A DNA stretch of 24,320 bases, taken from NCBI GenBank assembly GCA_013203245.1, contig JABMOR010000099.1:1-24320 (forward strand), in the 5' to 3' direction. A program made the translations under genes and the position numbers. Position 1 is the first letter of the stretch, and each line of letters starts with the position of its first letter. Of this stretch, positions 1 to 8,183 are shown in pieces. The DNA is from Candidatus Nitrosopumilus sp. (GTDB lineage Archaea; Thermoproteota; Nitrososphaeria; Nitrososphaerales; Nitrosopumilaceae). The notes beneath the pieces were generated by a model. The model made no database searches, was not told where the DNA came from, and was given only the letters and a program-made list of their open reading frames with translations.

Positions 1-1792
1 ATGACATTAATTGGTTATAATCACTGTGTCCACTGAAACCATCCAGTCTTTCAACACTACAGTTAATTGAAACGACTTCAACTTTTCCTTCTTTGCCCAA
101 CATGGTTGCTTGTTTAGAACCATCAAGAACCCTTCTCCCCATAGTTCCGTTTACCTGGTAAGACACAAACAGTACTTTGTTCTTTTTGTCAGGTGCGATA
201 TTTTTGAAATATTCCAAAACTGGTCCACCTTCCAACATTCCAGATGTTGCCAAGATAATACAAGGTGAGTTATCTCTCATAGGTTCTTCTCTGGCATCTG
301 CATGTTCAATATTAGTAAAGTATTCAGAATCAAATGGATTATCATCAGTCTCTAGTATTTTTTGTTTAAGTTCTCTTGCAAGGTATTCAGGATAAGATTC
401 GTGAATTGCTGATGCCTCTGAAATCATTCCTTCTGTAAAGACTGGTGCTTCAACCATTTCTCCTGATTTCATATAGTGATCAATTACCATCATAATTTCT
501 TGTGCACGTCCAACTGCAGGTATAGGAATCAAAACCTTGCCACCGTCTGCTAACGTGTTATTCACGGCATTGATGAAAGAAGATTCCACTTCTTGTCGGG
601 TTGGTTGGATATCTTCTTTAAGTCCATACGTACTTTCAATCAATAAGGTTTCAACTCTTGGAAAATTCCAACTTGCAGCTTCAAATAAAATACTTTTTCC
701 AAATTTAATATCACCTGAATAAACAAAGTTATGATCACCATTTCCAATATGAAAATGACATAAAGCAGAACCTAAAATGTGACCTGCATTTGCAAAAACT
801 AGTTTAATGTCAGGAGAAATATCAGTTACAGTTCCGTATGGTAAAGTGATTGTTTGTCTCATGACCTGTTTTACATCTCGTTCAGCATAAATTGGCATTC
901 TACCTTGAGCTGCAGCTACTTTGATTGCATCTAATTGAATTAGATTCATCATTGGTAATGTGGGTTCAGTGCAATAGATTGGGCCTTTGTATCCATATTT
1001 GCATAATGCTGGCAGAAATCCAGTATGATCCAAATGTGCATGTCCAATCACTATAGCGTCAAGTTCATCTAGTGTAATGTTTAGAGAATCTAATCTTGGA
1101 AATGCATCCATAGGAGAACGTGCACCAGGATTAAGTCCACAGTCAATGAGGATCTTACTTTCAGGAGTAGATAGTAACATTGAAGATCGTCCGACTTGGC
1201 CAAATCCACCAAGAGTATGAAGTGATACTTCGGTTCTTTGAGATAAACGAGGTCTAAAAATTTCATCGCCTACTTGTTTTAGCTGTTTGCTTCTTTCATC
1301 AGAGGCTTGTTTTAGAGTTGCATTGATTGTTTGAATTGTACGTGAAGGGATGGTTGTAGATTTTCTAATTCGTAATCTCCAACCTATCTTCTCAGTTACT
1401 TCAGCATGATTGAATTCTTTTGCATCTCTTTGTAACAACCAAGGTCTCTTTACTTCAATTGATACTTCGCCAGTAGTGATATCAAAAATAGTTCCTTGTA
1501 GATTAGCTTCTTTTGGAACACAATCTGCCAAAATTTTTCTTGCTTCAGATTCTGGTTTTCTAATTGATTCATCAGTTCTAACAACAATTCTTTTTTTAAT
1601 TATGTTTACAAGTTTAGAAATTGTATCATTATTTTCTATCAAGTAACGTGGAGAATTTGTATAAAGAGCAATTCTTGGTCCCTCATATTCTATTTTTGTT
1701 ATACTTGCCTCTTTAGGCATACTTTGCAGTATGGTGGCCATTATATTCTGGCTACTAGGAGGTAATTCTTTTTCTTGATATTTTCGTTGCAT
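1..1792 (-). CDS. aCPSF1, KH-domain beta-CASP ribonuclease (3' end of gene outside window)
   Basis: Archaeal CPSF-type metallo-beta-lactamase/beta-CASP nuclease that cuts pre-mRNA 3' ends at U-rich sites and drives transcription termination. Reading back from the ATG at 1790-1792 the frame stays open for 597 residues to the window edge; the family is usually about 630-650 residues, so only the C-terminal end is missing. The first ~150 residues fit the double KH RNA-binding region. The metallo-beta-lactamase core starts near residue 180 and carries the zinc motif HAHLDH at 251-256, then GHILGS and SGD. The beta-CASP part follows, with SGMLEGGP and, close to the edge, SGHSD. The start lies only 7 bases after the proteasome beta stop, with GTGA overlapping that stop as a possible ribosome site, so the two genes look co-transcribed. 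The same pairing occurs in Methanocaldococcus jannaschii (MJ1236/MJ1237). Confidence 0.95.
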   Translation of the reverse strand, partial: MQRKYQEKELPPSSQNIMATILQSMPKEASITKIEYEGPRIALYTNSPRYLIENNDTISKLVNIIKKRIVVRTDESIRKPESEARKILADCVPKEANLQGTIFDITTGEVSIEVKRPWLLQRDAKEFNHAEVTEKIGWRLRIRKSTTIPSRTIQTINATLKQASDERSKQLKQVGDEIFRPRLSQRTEVSLHTLGGFGQVGRSSMLLSTPESKILIDCGLNPGARSPMDAFPRLDSLNITLDELDAIVIGHAHLDHTGFLPALCKYGYKGPIYCTEPTLPMMNLIQLDAIKVAAAQGRMPIYAERDVKQVMRQTITLPYGTVTDISPDIKLVFANAGHILGSALCHFHIGNGDHNFVYSGDIKFGKSILFEAASWNFPRVETLLIESTYGLKEDIQPTRQEVESSFINAVNNTLADGGKVLIPIPAVGRAQEIMMVIDHYMKSGEMVEAPVFTEGMISEASAIHESYPEYLARELKQKILETDDNPFDSEYFTNIEHADAREEPMRDNSPCIILATSGMLEGGPVLEYFKNIAPDKKNKVLFVSYQVNGTMGRRVLDGSKQATMLGKEGKVEVVSINCSVERLDGFSGHSDYNQLMS

Positions 1793-1799
1793 TAAATCA

Positions 1800-2432
1800 C
1801 TAAAGTTCGATAACGGCTTTCTTTTGCTCGTCTGTTAATAGACGGAAACCGTTTTTGTCCATAACTGCGATGTTAATTCCATCACCCGTACCAATGTTTC
1901 TAGTTATTGCGGCTTTAACAGCTCTTAGAGCTATTTGTTTTGCTTCTTCAATTGTAAGGTCATCTCTGTATTCTTCTTCAAGTAAACCATAAGCTACTGG
2001 AGAACCGCTACCAGTTGTTACATATGATTTCTCTTCTACTGAACCAAACATATCGACATTAAATAATGAAGGACCATTTGCATCATATCCACCAAGTAAG
2101 ATATCAGCCATGAATGGATAACCTCTGTTTTGATGAAATATCAATGAACAAAGTCTTGCAAGTGAGTGAATTGAGATCGAGTTCTGTTTGTCAACTCTGT
2201 GAAGATTGGAATGATAGCGTAAAATATCAACGATATTTTGTGCGTCTGCAACACCGCCTGCCAAGGTTAGTCCTGCGTGTAAATCGATTTGTTGAATTTT
2301 CATAGTATTGTTATTTGCAATAAAATATCCTGCGCTGGCTCTCATGTCGGCGCATAATACGACACCGTCTTTAGCCTTGATACCTACTGTGGTAGTCCCA
2401 TGCAGAATTTTTTCTTCAACGTTATTTGACAA
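1800..2432 (-). CDS. psmB: Proteasome beta subunit
   Basis: Proteolytic subunit of the archaeal 20S proteasome, an N-terminal threonine hydrolase. The 210-residue protein has a 12-residue propeptide ending in His-Gly; cleavage would expose Thr13 of the run TTTVGIK, the nucleophile. Asp29 and Lys45 fit the catalytic Asp17 and Lys33 of mature numbering, and GSGS at 141-144 holds the conserved serine. The usual RDxxSG near the end reads RNIGTG (178-183), so the Asp166 and Ser169 equivalents are Asn and Thr. The start is TTG: no ATG lies before the cleavage site, and GGTG (minus strand of 2437-2440) sits just upstream as a Shine-Dalgarno sequence. It leads an operon with aCPSF1. Thaumarchaea often encode more than one beta subunit; I expect this to be an active type, with the caveat of those two changes. 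Confidence 0.96.
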   Translation of the reverse strand: MSNNVEEKILHGTTTVGIKAKDGVVLCADMRASAGYFIANNNTMKIQQIDLHAGLTLAGGVADAQNIVDILRYHSNLHRVDKQNSISIHSLARLCSLIFHQNRGYPFMADILLGGYDANGPSLFNVDMFGSVEEKSYVTTGSGSPVAYGLLEEEYRDDLTIEEAKQIALRAVKAAITRNIGTGDGINIAVMDKNGFRLLTDEQKKAVIEL

Positions 2433-2436
2433 AATA

Positions 2437-2440
2437 CACC
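2437..2440 (-). promoter_or_regulatory. Ribosome binding site GGTG before the TTG start of psmB
   Basis: On the minus strand the sequence reads GGTGTATTTTG, placing a GGTG four bases before the TTG start codon. It is complementary to the conserved CACC of the archaeal 16S 3' end and supports TTG at 2432 as the start. Most other genes here lack such a site. Confidence 0.6.
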
Positions 2441-2470
2441 TATTAAGATAAAGTAAAGGGGATCTCTCCC

Positions 2471-2480
2471 TTTTAAATAA
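2471..2480. promoter_or_regulatory. TATA box between divergent psmB and glycerol-1-phosphate dehydrogenase genes
   Basis: TTTTAAATAA is TATA-like on both strands. For the plus gene it would start transcription near 2500, just before the ATG at 2508 or with a short leader to the ATG at 2529. On the minus strand it would start near 2448 and give psmB a short leader carrying the GGTG site. A single shared box is inferred; a separate minus-strand box (TTTATCTTAA, about 2442-2453) is also possible but lies close to the start. Confidence 0.5.
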
Positions 2481-2507
2481 CTTTTTGATCCCTTGAAATC
2501 ATAAATA

Positions 2508-3572
2508 ATGATAAAAAATCATGATCGCATGGAATCACACAGAATGGAATTACCTAGGCTCATTGAGATAGGAGAAAAGAACATCAATGATTTTGGTAAA
2601 TTTCTCATTTCATTAAATAAACCAAAAAAAGTATCTTTGATTGCCGGAACAAATGTTCAAAAAATATTAAAGAAAACAATTGAAAAATCATTAAAATTAA
2701 AAAAAATTGAATTTATTTGGCATACTTCAATAGATAATCAAATAAAATCATTAAATCAAATTCAAAAAGACGTTAAAAAAGATAATTCAGATCTAATAGT
2801 AGGAATTGGAGGAGGTCGTTCTGTTGACACTGCAAAATTAATTTCATATAATTTGGGTAAACCATTTGTAAGTTTACCAACAGCTGCATCCCATGATGGA
2901 ATGGCTAGTCCTTTTGTATCAGTAAAGAGTGACAAACCTCATTCCATAGTAGCAACCGCACCAATGGGTGTGTTTGTAGATATTGATATTATTAAAAAAG
3001 CACCAGCAAAATTACTAGCAAGTGGTTGCGGGGACCTTATTGCAAATATTATAGCTGTAAAAGATTGGCAACTCGGTCACAAAAAGAAAAAGGAATACTA
3101 TGGCAGATATGCAGCAGATTTAGCCTTAATGAGTGCCAAAATTGTTATGGAGAATTCTTCTGAATTTGCAAAAAAAGGATTAGATGCCAGAGTAATTGTA
3201 GAGGGGTTAATCAGTGCAGGAGTTGCATCATGTATTGCTGGAAGTAGTAGACCATGTTCAGGTGCAGAACATCTTGTTTCACATGCACTAGACAAACTGG
3301 CTCCTGGAATAGGACTACATGGAGAAAAGTGTGGATTAGGTTCTATCATGATGGCAAAACTACAAGGGCAAGATTGGAAAAAAATTGTCAAGACGTTAAA
3401 AGATGTAGGAGCTCCAACTACTGCAAAACAAATTGGTCTAAAACCAGATGTAATAGTAAAAGCTCTAATGATTGCACAAGATCTTAGACCAGAGAGATAT
3501 ACTATTCTAAAAGAAATTAAAATGACAGAGAAAAGAGCACTAAATTTAGCAAAGAGTACTGGAATAATTTAA
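2508..3572 (+). CDS. egsA: sn-glycerol-1-phosphate dehydrogenase (archaeal lipid backbone synthesis)
   Basis: NAD(P)-dependent enzyme that reduces dihydroxyacetone phosphate to sn-glycerol-1-phosphate, the archaea-specific backbone of ether lipids. The 354-residue protein has the family's usual length and the dinucleotide motif GIGGGRSVDTAK at about 99-110. Metal ligands are likely Asp176 (in SGCGDLIAN), His255 (SGAEHLVSH) and His271 (LHGEKC), as in the iron/polyol dehydrogenase superfamily. Three in-frame ATGs lie within 13 codons (2508, 2529, 2544); comparison with relatives as I remember them favours 2529 (MESHRMELP), while promoter spacing allows 2508. The TAA stop shares the four bases TTAA with the stop of the FKBP gene on the other strand. 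Confidence 0.96.
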   Translation: MIKNHDRMESHRMELPRLIEIGEKNINDFGKFLISLNKPKKVSLIAGTNVQKILKKTIEKSLKLKKIEFIWHTSIDNQIKSLNQIQKDVKKDNSDLIVGIGGGRSVDTAKLISYNLGKPFVSLPTAASHDGMASPFVSVKSDKPHSIVATAPMGVFVDIDIIKKAPAKLLASGCGDLIANIIAVKDWQLGHKKKKEYYGRYAADLALMSAKIVMENSSEFAKKGLDARVIVEGLISAGVASCIAGSSRPCSGAEHLVSHALDKLAPGIGLHGEKCGLGSIMMAKLQGQDWKKIVKTLKDVGAPTTAKQIGLKPDVIVKALMIAQDLRPERYTILKEIKMTEKRALNLAKSTGII

Positions 3573-4315
3573 GCAGTTTTTGGTTCAGAAGCTTTTTCTT
3601 TTACTTCAGGTTTCTTTTCCTGAACTTGTTTATTCATATGTGTTTCAACAAAATTTACTTTTTCTAAAGTTGGAACAAATTTGAAAACATCTAGTTGGAT
3701 AAAGTGTTTCATGATTTGTAATCCATCAGCACGTAAAATTTCCTCAGGGATTGTAATGTTAACTTCTTTATCCTTCAAATCAAATGCAATTTTTGTATCT
3801 TCAACAGGTAATCTGTTTTTGAGAATACTATCGATTTTATCATTTGGAGTATCTAGTGATTTAATGACATTAACATCAAATAGAATTGTTTTTCCGGCAT
3901 ATCTGTGATTATAATCTACTTGAACTCTGCCAGAACCGATATAACGAATTATTCCTTTTTTATTATCAACTTCAATTGAATCACCTACTGTAACTTTTTC
4001 TGCATCTTCACCTAATTTTCTAATAGGAATCATTCTAACTTTACCAGCATCTCTTTCACCAAAACCTTTGTCTGGAGTTACTTCAATTGTGAGTTTATCG
4101 CCAACAGCTGTTTTTGCAAGTGCTTCATCAAGTCCTTTTAGAACAGGATAAGCGACTTCGCCAATAGAAACTAGTTTTGGTTGATACTTGAAATTTTCTT
4201 CGTAAATAGAATACTTTTTTGCATCTCCTTCAATTGTTGTATCAAAAATATCTTCAGTATCTTTTACCTTTGCAGTGTAATCAACTAGAATTAAAGAGCC
4301 TTTATTGAAAGTCAA
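3569..4315 (-). CDS. Long archaeal FKBP-type peptidyl-prolyl isomerase (SlyD-like)
   Basis: Cytosolic prolyl isomerase and chaperone. The first ~165 residues form the FKBP fold (VDYTAKVKD, LKGLDEALAKTAVGDK, PDKGFGERD, YNHRYAGKT) with the IF (insert-in-flap) chaperone domain between the last two conserved segments. A C-terminal domain of about 60 residues (TKIAFDLKDKEVNI to HFIQLDVFKFV) is of the kind seen in long archaeal FKBPs such as M. jannaschii FKBP26. A charged Lys/Glu-rich tail ends the 248-residue protein. The start codon is TTG, with a TATA box (4334-4345) centred 25 bases upstream, so the mRNA is probably leaderless. It lies 41 bases behind the class V aminotransferase on the same strand but has its own promoter. 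Confidence 0.93.
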   Translation of the reverse strand: MTFNKGSLILVDYTAKVKDTEDIFDTTIEGDAKKYSIYEENFKYQPKLVSIGEVAYPVLKGLDEALAKTAVGDKLTIEVTPDKGFGERDAGKVRMIPIRKLGEDAEKVTVGDSIEVDNKKGIIRYIGSGRVQVDYNHRYAGKTILFDVNVIKSLDTPNDKIDSILKNRLPVEDTKIAFDLKDKEVNITIPEEILRADGLQIMKHFIQLDVFKFVPTLEKVNFVETHMNKQVQEKKPEVKEKASEPKTA

Positions 4316-4333
4316 TGTGATCGGTTTCGAATT

Positions 4334-4345
4334 TCCTTATATTAA
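4334..4345 (-). promoter_or_regulatory. TATA box of the FKBP gene
   Basis: Minus-strand CTTAATATAAGG is centred about 25 bases upstream of the TTG start at 4315, so transcription should begin at or beside the start codon. This is one of the clearest examples here of a leaderless TTG start. Confidence 0.6.
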
Positions 4346-4356
4346 GTTAACAGGGT

Positions 4357-5505
4357 TTACAGAGCTTTTAGTTTTTCTTCTGCAGTTTTAAGACCTGCTT
4401 TAGCATCAACGTCATATCCCATCATTGCTAATGTAGATGAAATCGCAGAAATAGTTCTCATTACATGATATGGGCTAACTTCTCCCATACATCCAACTCT
4501 AAACACTTTACCTTTAAGATCACCAAATCCACCTGCAACTAGCACTTTGAATTTATCAGCTAGTGTACTTCTGAAAGTTTTGTCTTCCAAACCATCCAAA
4601 TAGTTCAATGCAACAATTGAGATTGAACGATCTTCTTCTTTTTTTACAAATGGAGTAAGACCCATTGCACTTAATCCAGTGTATAATGCATCTGAACAAA
4701 CTTTGTGACGTTTAAAGACATTTTGTAATCCTTCTTCTAACATTATAGATAATGCTTCTCTATATGCATAAAGTAATGGTAATGCAGGTGTGAAAGGAGT
4801 ATGTTTTTCACCATCATAAAATTTGAAATATCTTGCTAAATTGAAATATATTGTAGATGGTGGATTTTCAATCATGTATTTTTTTGCTTTAGCACTAACA
4901 GATATTGGTGAAATTCCTGGGGGAGCAGCTATTGCTTTTTGTGCACCAGTCATACATACATCAATATTCCATTTATCAACTGGAAGTGGAGCACCACCAA
5001 GTAATGAAACAGAATCTACAACATAGAATGCATCGTTTCTTGAAGTCAAATCAGATACTTTATCAAGATAATTTACCATTGTTCCCGTTGAAGTTTCATT
5101 GTGAACAACATAGAATGCTTTAACATCTTTATTATTATCAAATGCTTCTTTAACTTGATCAAAAGTTGAATTCTCTCCAGGTGGAGTTTCAAGTTTTACA
5201 ACGTTGCCTCCTTGACCTTCAATTAACTGTGATAATCGTCTACTAAATTCTCCATTTACAGGAATGATAATTTTATCACCTTTTTTAACTAAATTTACAA
5301 CACCTGCTTCAACTGCACCTGTTCCTGATGCAGATAATGCTACAATATCATTTTTTGTTTCAAATACTTGCTGAGTTTTATCAACGACATCAGTGTACAA
5401 TTCTACAAAATCATCACTTCTGTGATTGATAATAGGTGCAAGCATTGCCCTCATTACTCTATTAGGTACATTTGTTGGACCAGGAAGCATTGAAAGATAT
5501 TCCAT
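4357..5505 (-). CDS. Class V PLP aminotransferase (alanine/serine-glyoxylate type)
   Basis: PLP-dependent aminotransferase of the serine-pyruvate/alanine-glyoxylate family, transferring an amino group between alanine or serine and glyoxylate or pyruvate. The 382-residue length is typical. Visible signatures: the opening LPGPTNVP, SASGTGAVEA at 58-67 (phosphate binding), HNETSTG at 135-141, VVDSVSLLGG with the PLP-binding Asp164, and TGAQKAIAAPPG, in which Lys190 is the Schiff-base lysine. Exact substrates cannot be read from sequence; some relatives are aspartate or phosphonate aminotransferases. It starts at ATG 5505, 39 bases after the NMN adenylyltransferase stop, and could be read from that promoter or from an AATTATAAATAA box near 5538. 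Confidence 0.92.
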   Translation of the reverse strand: MEYLSMLPGPTNVPNRVMRAMLAPIINHRSDDFVELYTDVVDKTQQVFETKNDIVALSASGTGAVEAGVVNLVKKGDKIIIPVNGEFSRRLSQLIEGQGGNVVKLETPPGENSTFDQVKEAFDNNKDVKAFYVVHNETSTGTMVNYLDKVSDLTSRNDAFYVVDSVSLLGGAPLPVDKWNIDVCMTGAQKAIAAPPGISPISVSAKAKKYMIENPPSTIYFNLARYFKFYDGEKHTPFTPALPLLYAYREALSIMLEEGLQNVFKRHKVCSDALYTGLSAMGLTPFVKKEEDRSISIVALNYLDGLEDKTFRSTLADKFKVLVAGGFGDLKGKVFRVGCMGEVSPYHVMRTISAISSTLAMMGYDVDAKAGLKTAEEKLKAL

Positions 5506-5544
5506 ATGTTATCAAAGAATAGTTTGTTTGGGGTTTATTTATAA

Positions 5545-6039
5545 TTAGAGATTTTTCAAATGATCTTTAGCATTAGTATTTTGTAAAAAATTTCTAGTGC
5601 CCTCAGGTACTAGATCATCCCATTTTTGATCGCGAATTATAAGATCGCGAATATTGGTTCCAGATAATGACTCTCTATTCAAAAAGGGAATAGTAAGAAC
5701 TTGAATATCTCTTTTTGAATACAAATGCTTTGTCAAGTCATCATTTGAAAAAATTATACCAAATTTAGGTACAATAGTATCTATTTTTTCTATCCATTTA
5801 ATGTGATTATCTACATCTGGAATAAAATAAATTAAAATTTTCTCTTTCATTGAATCATCAATAGATGATAGAATCATTTCTTTTCGTTGTTCGGCTGTAA
5901 ATGGATTATTTTTTTCTACAGGCTTGTTAGAACTGCCTAAACCTACCCACAATTTATCAACTTTTGATAATGCAAATTGCAATGCTTCCAGATGACCTAA
6001 ATGAAAAGGTTGGAATCGTCCTATCAACAAACCATCCAT
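5545..6039 (-). CDS. nadM: Archaeal nicotinamide-nucleotide adenylyltransferase (NadM type)
   Basis: Joins NMN and ATP to form NAD+, the last step of NAD synthesis and salvage. The 164-residue protein is of typical archaeal length. The nucleotidyl-transferase signature GRFQPFHLGH lies at 7-16, with both histidines of the HxGH-like motif, and SGTNIRDLI at 126-134 matches the C-terminal SGTxIR ATP-binding motif. It starts at ATG, back to back with the RNA cyclase gene, with GTTTTTTAAAAAG (about 6058-6071) as the likely TATA box, and is first in the minus-strand run with the aminotransferase and FKBP. Confidence 0.95.
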   Translation of the reverse strand: MDGLLIGRFQPFHLGHLEALQFALSKVDKLWVGLGSSNKPVEKNNPFTAEQRKEMILSSIDDSMKEKILIYFIPDVDNHIKWIEKIDTIVPKFGIIFSNDDLTKHLYSKRDIQVLTIPFLNRESLSGTNIRDLIIRDQKWDDLVPEGTRNFLQNTNAKDHLKNL

Positions 6040-6100
6040 ACAAACTATAGAAAATTTCTTTTTAAAAAACTATCATAAAGAGTAGTTATTAGAAAAAATT

Positions 6101-7123
6101 ATGGATTTTCTAAAAATTAATGGAGGTCATGGTGAGGGCGGAGGACAGATTATTCGTTCAGCAATTGCATTATCATGTATTACAAAACAACCAATCCACT
6201 TGGAGAACATAAGAAAAAACAGAAAAATTTCTGGATTAAGGCCACAGCATTTAATAGCGATTAATATTCTTCAAAAAATTGCAAATGCCAAAGTTGTAGG
6301 AGCAGAAGTAGGATCTACCGAAATAAAATTTACTCCAGGTAATATTGAAAATCTAGATTTAGTTGAAGATGTTGGTACAGCAGGAAGTATTCCATTAATT
6401 TTGCAAGTTTTAATTCCTGTAATTGCAATTTCAAAAAAACAACTTAATTTAAAAATCAAAGGTGGAACAGATGTACTTTGGAGTCCTACTATTGATTATA
6501 CTCAGTATGTATTAAAAGAAGCATATTCAAGAATGGGAATTAATTTTTCATTAGAATTAATGAAACGAGGTTACTATCCAAAAGGCGGTGGAGAAATTAA
6601 ATTGCAAGTTGATCCATCCAATATAAAATCAATATTATTTTCTAAAAGAAAAACCAAAGAAGTGAAATTAATTTGTTCATTTTCAAAATTAGTAAATGAG
6701 GAAATTCACAAGAAAGTTAATAAAATTATAATGAAATTAACGGATGCAGGTTTTATTGTTGATGCAGAAATTAAATCAGAAGAAGCATTAGATTCTGGTG
6801 CATCCTTGTTAATTTACAGTATTGATGATGATTCCATTATAGGAATTGATGCGTTGTATGATAAAAAAACTAGTGAATTTGATTTAGACATTAATGATTT
6901 TATTAAAAATTATACAATTGACGATAATTTAGCAGATATGTTAATAGTTCCTGCAAGTTTAGCTAGTGGAAAAACAATTTTGCCAGTTAAAGAAATTACA
7001 AAACATTTAGAGACAAATTTGTTTGTAACATCTAAAATTACAGGTTGTAAATATGGCATCGGAAAAACGAGTAATGGATTTGAAGTAATAATTGAAGGAA
7101 TCTCAAACCCCAGCATCAAGTAA
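6101..7123 (+). CDS. rtcA: RNA 3'-terminal phosphate cyclase
   Basis: Converts RNA 3'-phosphate ends to 2',3'-cyclic phosphates through an enzyme-AMP intermediate. The 340-residue protein opens with the signature HGEGGGQIIR (10-19), followed by RPQHLIAI and EDVGTAGSIPL. The conserved DNLADMLIVPASLA leads to KHLETNLFV, where His302 matches the adenylated histidine of the family (His309 in E. coli RtcA). RTC-like ribosome biogenesis proteins (Rcl1) lack that histidine, so a true cyclase is favoured. The gene starts at ATG with TATCATAAAG about 25 bases upstream. Its last 21 bases overlap the end of the CopD-like gene on the other strand. Confidence 0.94.
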   Translation: MDFLKINGGHGEGGGQIIRSAIALSCITKQPIHLENIRKNRKISGLRPQHLIAINILQKIANAKVVGAEVGSTEIKFTPGNIENLDLVEDVGTAGSIPLILQVLIPVIAISKKQLNLKIKGGTDVLWSPTIDYTQYVLKEAYSRMGINFSLELMKRGYYPKGGGEIKLQVDPSNIKSILFSKRKTKEVKLICSFSKLVNEEIHKKVNKIIMKLTDAGFIVDAEIKSEEALDSGASLLIYSIDDDSIIGIDALYDKKTSEFDLDINDFIKNYTIDDNLADMLIVPASLASGKTILPVKEITKHLETNLFVTSKITGCKYGIGKTSNGFEVIIEGISNPSIK

Positions 7124-7600
7124 TGAAGCAAAAAATAGAATTGCTACAGACAAAACTACTGTAATCTCTCCAAGGATGATAATTTTTTTTCTTAATTTTT
7201 GAATTTCAGGCTCTGGCATTTTATTTGACATAATTTTTTCTTCAACATCTTTACGAATTACTCTAACATGAACAGCATATGTAATAATTAATGCAATTAC
7301 AAGAATTATTTTAATAATTAAAAATTTTCCATAACTTGTTGAAACAAGAAGATCAGGATTTCCAATTAATGCATTTGAAGTATACAAACCAGTTATCATC
7401 AAAATAATCAATGAAGGGACGGCAATTTTGTTAAATCGTTTACCAACACGAATCATAATTTGCATTCGTTCTTCAACAGAACTTGTCATTGTTTTTAAAA
7501 GTGGAGAAAACACAATTCCAATAAATAAAGAACCGCCAACCCAAATTGCAGCAGCTATAAGATGAATCCAAGTGATAATTGCCTGTTCTATTGCAGTCAT
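7103..7600 (-). CDS. CopD-like four-helix membrane protein
   Basis: Small integral membrane protein of 165 residues. Four hydrophobic segments can be seen at about 8-31, 57-77, 91-113 and 138-161. The first carries WIHLIAAAIWVGGSLF (11-26), and the third ends in a histidine (His111) after GKFLIIK; both resemble the CopD/copper-resistance D superfamily, where such histidines are thought to bind copper or haem. Copper handling would suit an ammonia oxidiser rich in copper enzymes, but no copper gene lies next to it, so the role is inferred from the family only. It starts at ATG, with GATTTAAAATATC upstream as a probable TATA region. Confidence 0.75.
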   Translation of the reverse strand: MTAIEQAIITWIHLIAAAIWVGGSLFIGIVFSPLLKTMTSSVEERMQIMIRVGKRFNKIAVPSLIILMITGLYTSNALIGNPDLLVSTSYGKFLIIKIILVIALIITYAVHVRVIRKDVEEKIMSNKMPEPEIQKLRKKIIILGEITVVLSVAILFFASLLDAGV

Positions 7601-7681
7601 AGTTTATGATATTTTAAATCAAATATTATGTATTTGGATCTTGACAACCTTTTTTAGTTGTACAAATCTGGAATCAATGAA

Positions 7682-8179
7682 ATGGCACTTCAAAGCAAGA
7701 TGACAGTGTATCTAGCTATTGTTGGAGTTTTTGCACTAATGGGAGGAATTGTTTACTATGCCAGTTTAGATAATGATGAACTTGATCAAGTTGAAATTAA
7801 ATTAACAAATGTAAAATTATTAGATGTAAACACAGTTGATAATCAAGCAAAGTTTCAAGTTACATTTCTAATAAAAAATCCCAGTGATAAAACATTATCA
7901 GTTTCAGTTATTGATTTCGAATTATATGGAGATGGTAAATTATTAGGATCTGGGTTGTATTCTACTGCAGATATTACATTACCTGGAAGAGCCTTGTTTT
8001 ATCCAGGTGCAGAAATTCCTTTAAAAAATATATTTGTTCTGAACAAGTCTGAAGTTAATTCAGAAATTTATGAAGATGCCATAAATGAAAAAATTACTAG
8101 TTTTTCTGCTGAAGGAAAAATGACTAGTCAGACTTCATGGAGTGAAGTTGACAAAGAATTCAAAATAAGTTATAATTAA
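7682..8179 (+). CDS. N-terminally anchored LEA14-like protein
   Basis: Membrane-anchored protein of unknown function. From the ATG at 7682 it has 165 residues. One hydrophobic segment close to the N terminus (TVYLAIVGVFALMGGIVYYA) should anchor it with the rest outside. The body is beta-rich and resembles LEA14/WHy domains (VEIKLTNVKL, FQVTFLIKNPS, SVIDFELYGDGKLLGSG). The open frame extends to a TTG at 7658, but ATG 7682 is preferred: a T-rich TATA-like stretch (7649-7657) lies about 28 bases upstream and the extra residues are not hydrophobic. A related but diverged protein is encoded at 13845-14294. The stop is only 4 bases from the 3' end of the facing tRNA-Val gene. Confidence 0.7.
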   Translation: MALQSKMTVYLAIVGVFALMGGIVYYASLDNDELDQVEIKLTNVKLLDVNTVDNQAKFQVTFLIKNPSDKTLSVSVIDFELYGDGKLLGSGLYSTADITLPGRALFYPGAEIPLKNIFVLNKSEVNSEIYEDAINEKITSFSAEGKMTSQTSWSEVDKEFKISYN

Positions 8180-8183
8180 AAAG
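8170..8183 (-). terminator. T-rich terminator after tRNA-Val
   Basis: Directly after the discriminator base the minus strand reads CTTTTTAATTATAA, the T-run type of archaeal terminator. It overlaps the last codons and stop of the LEA14-like gene on the plus strand. Confidence 0.5.

Noticed and set aside
177..395. Plus-strand open frame inside aCPSF1
   Set aside because: Lies opposite the conserved nuclease frame; a shadow of its codon use. The same holds for the other frames opposite or inside recognised genes.
7658..7681. TTG-initiated N-terminal extension of the LEA14-like protein
   Set aside because: Adds eight polar residues upstream of a good ATG and starts too close to the TATA-like stretch.
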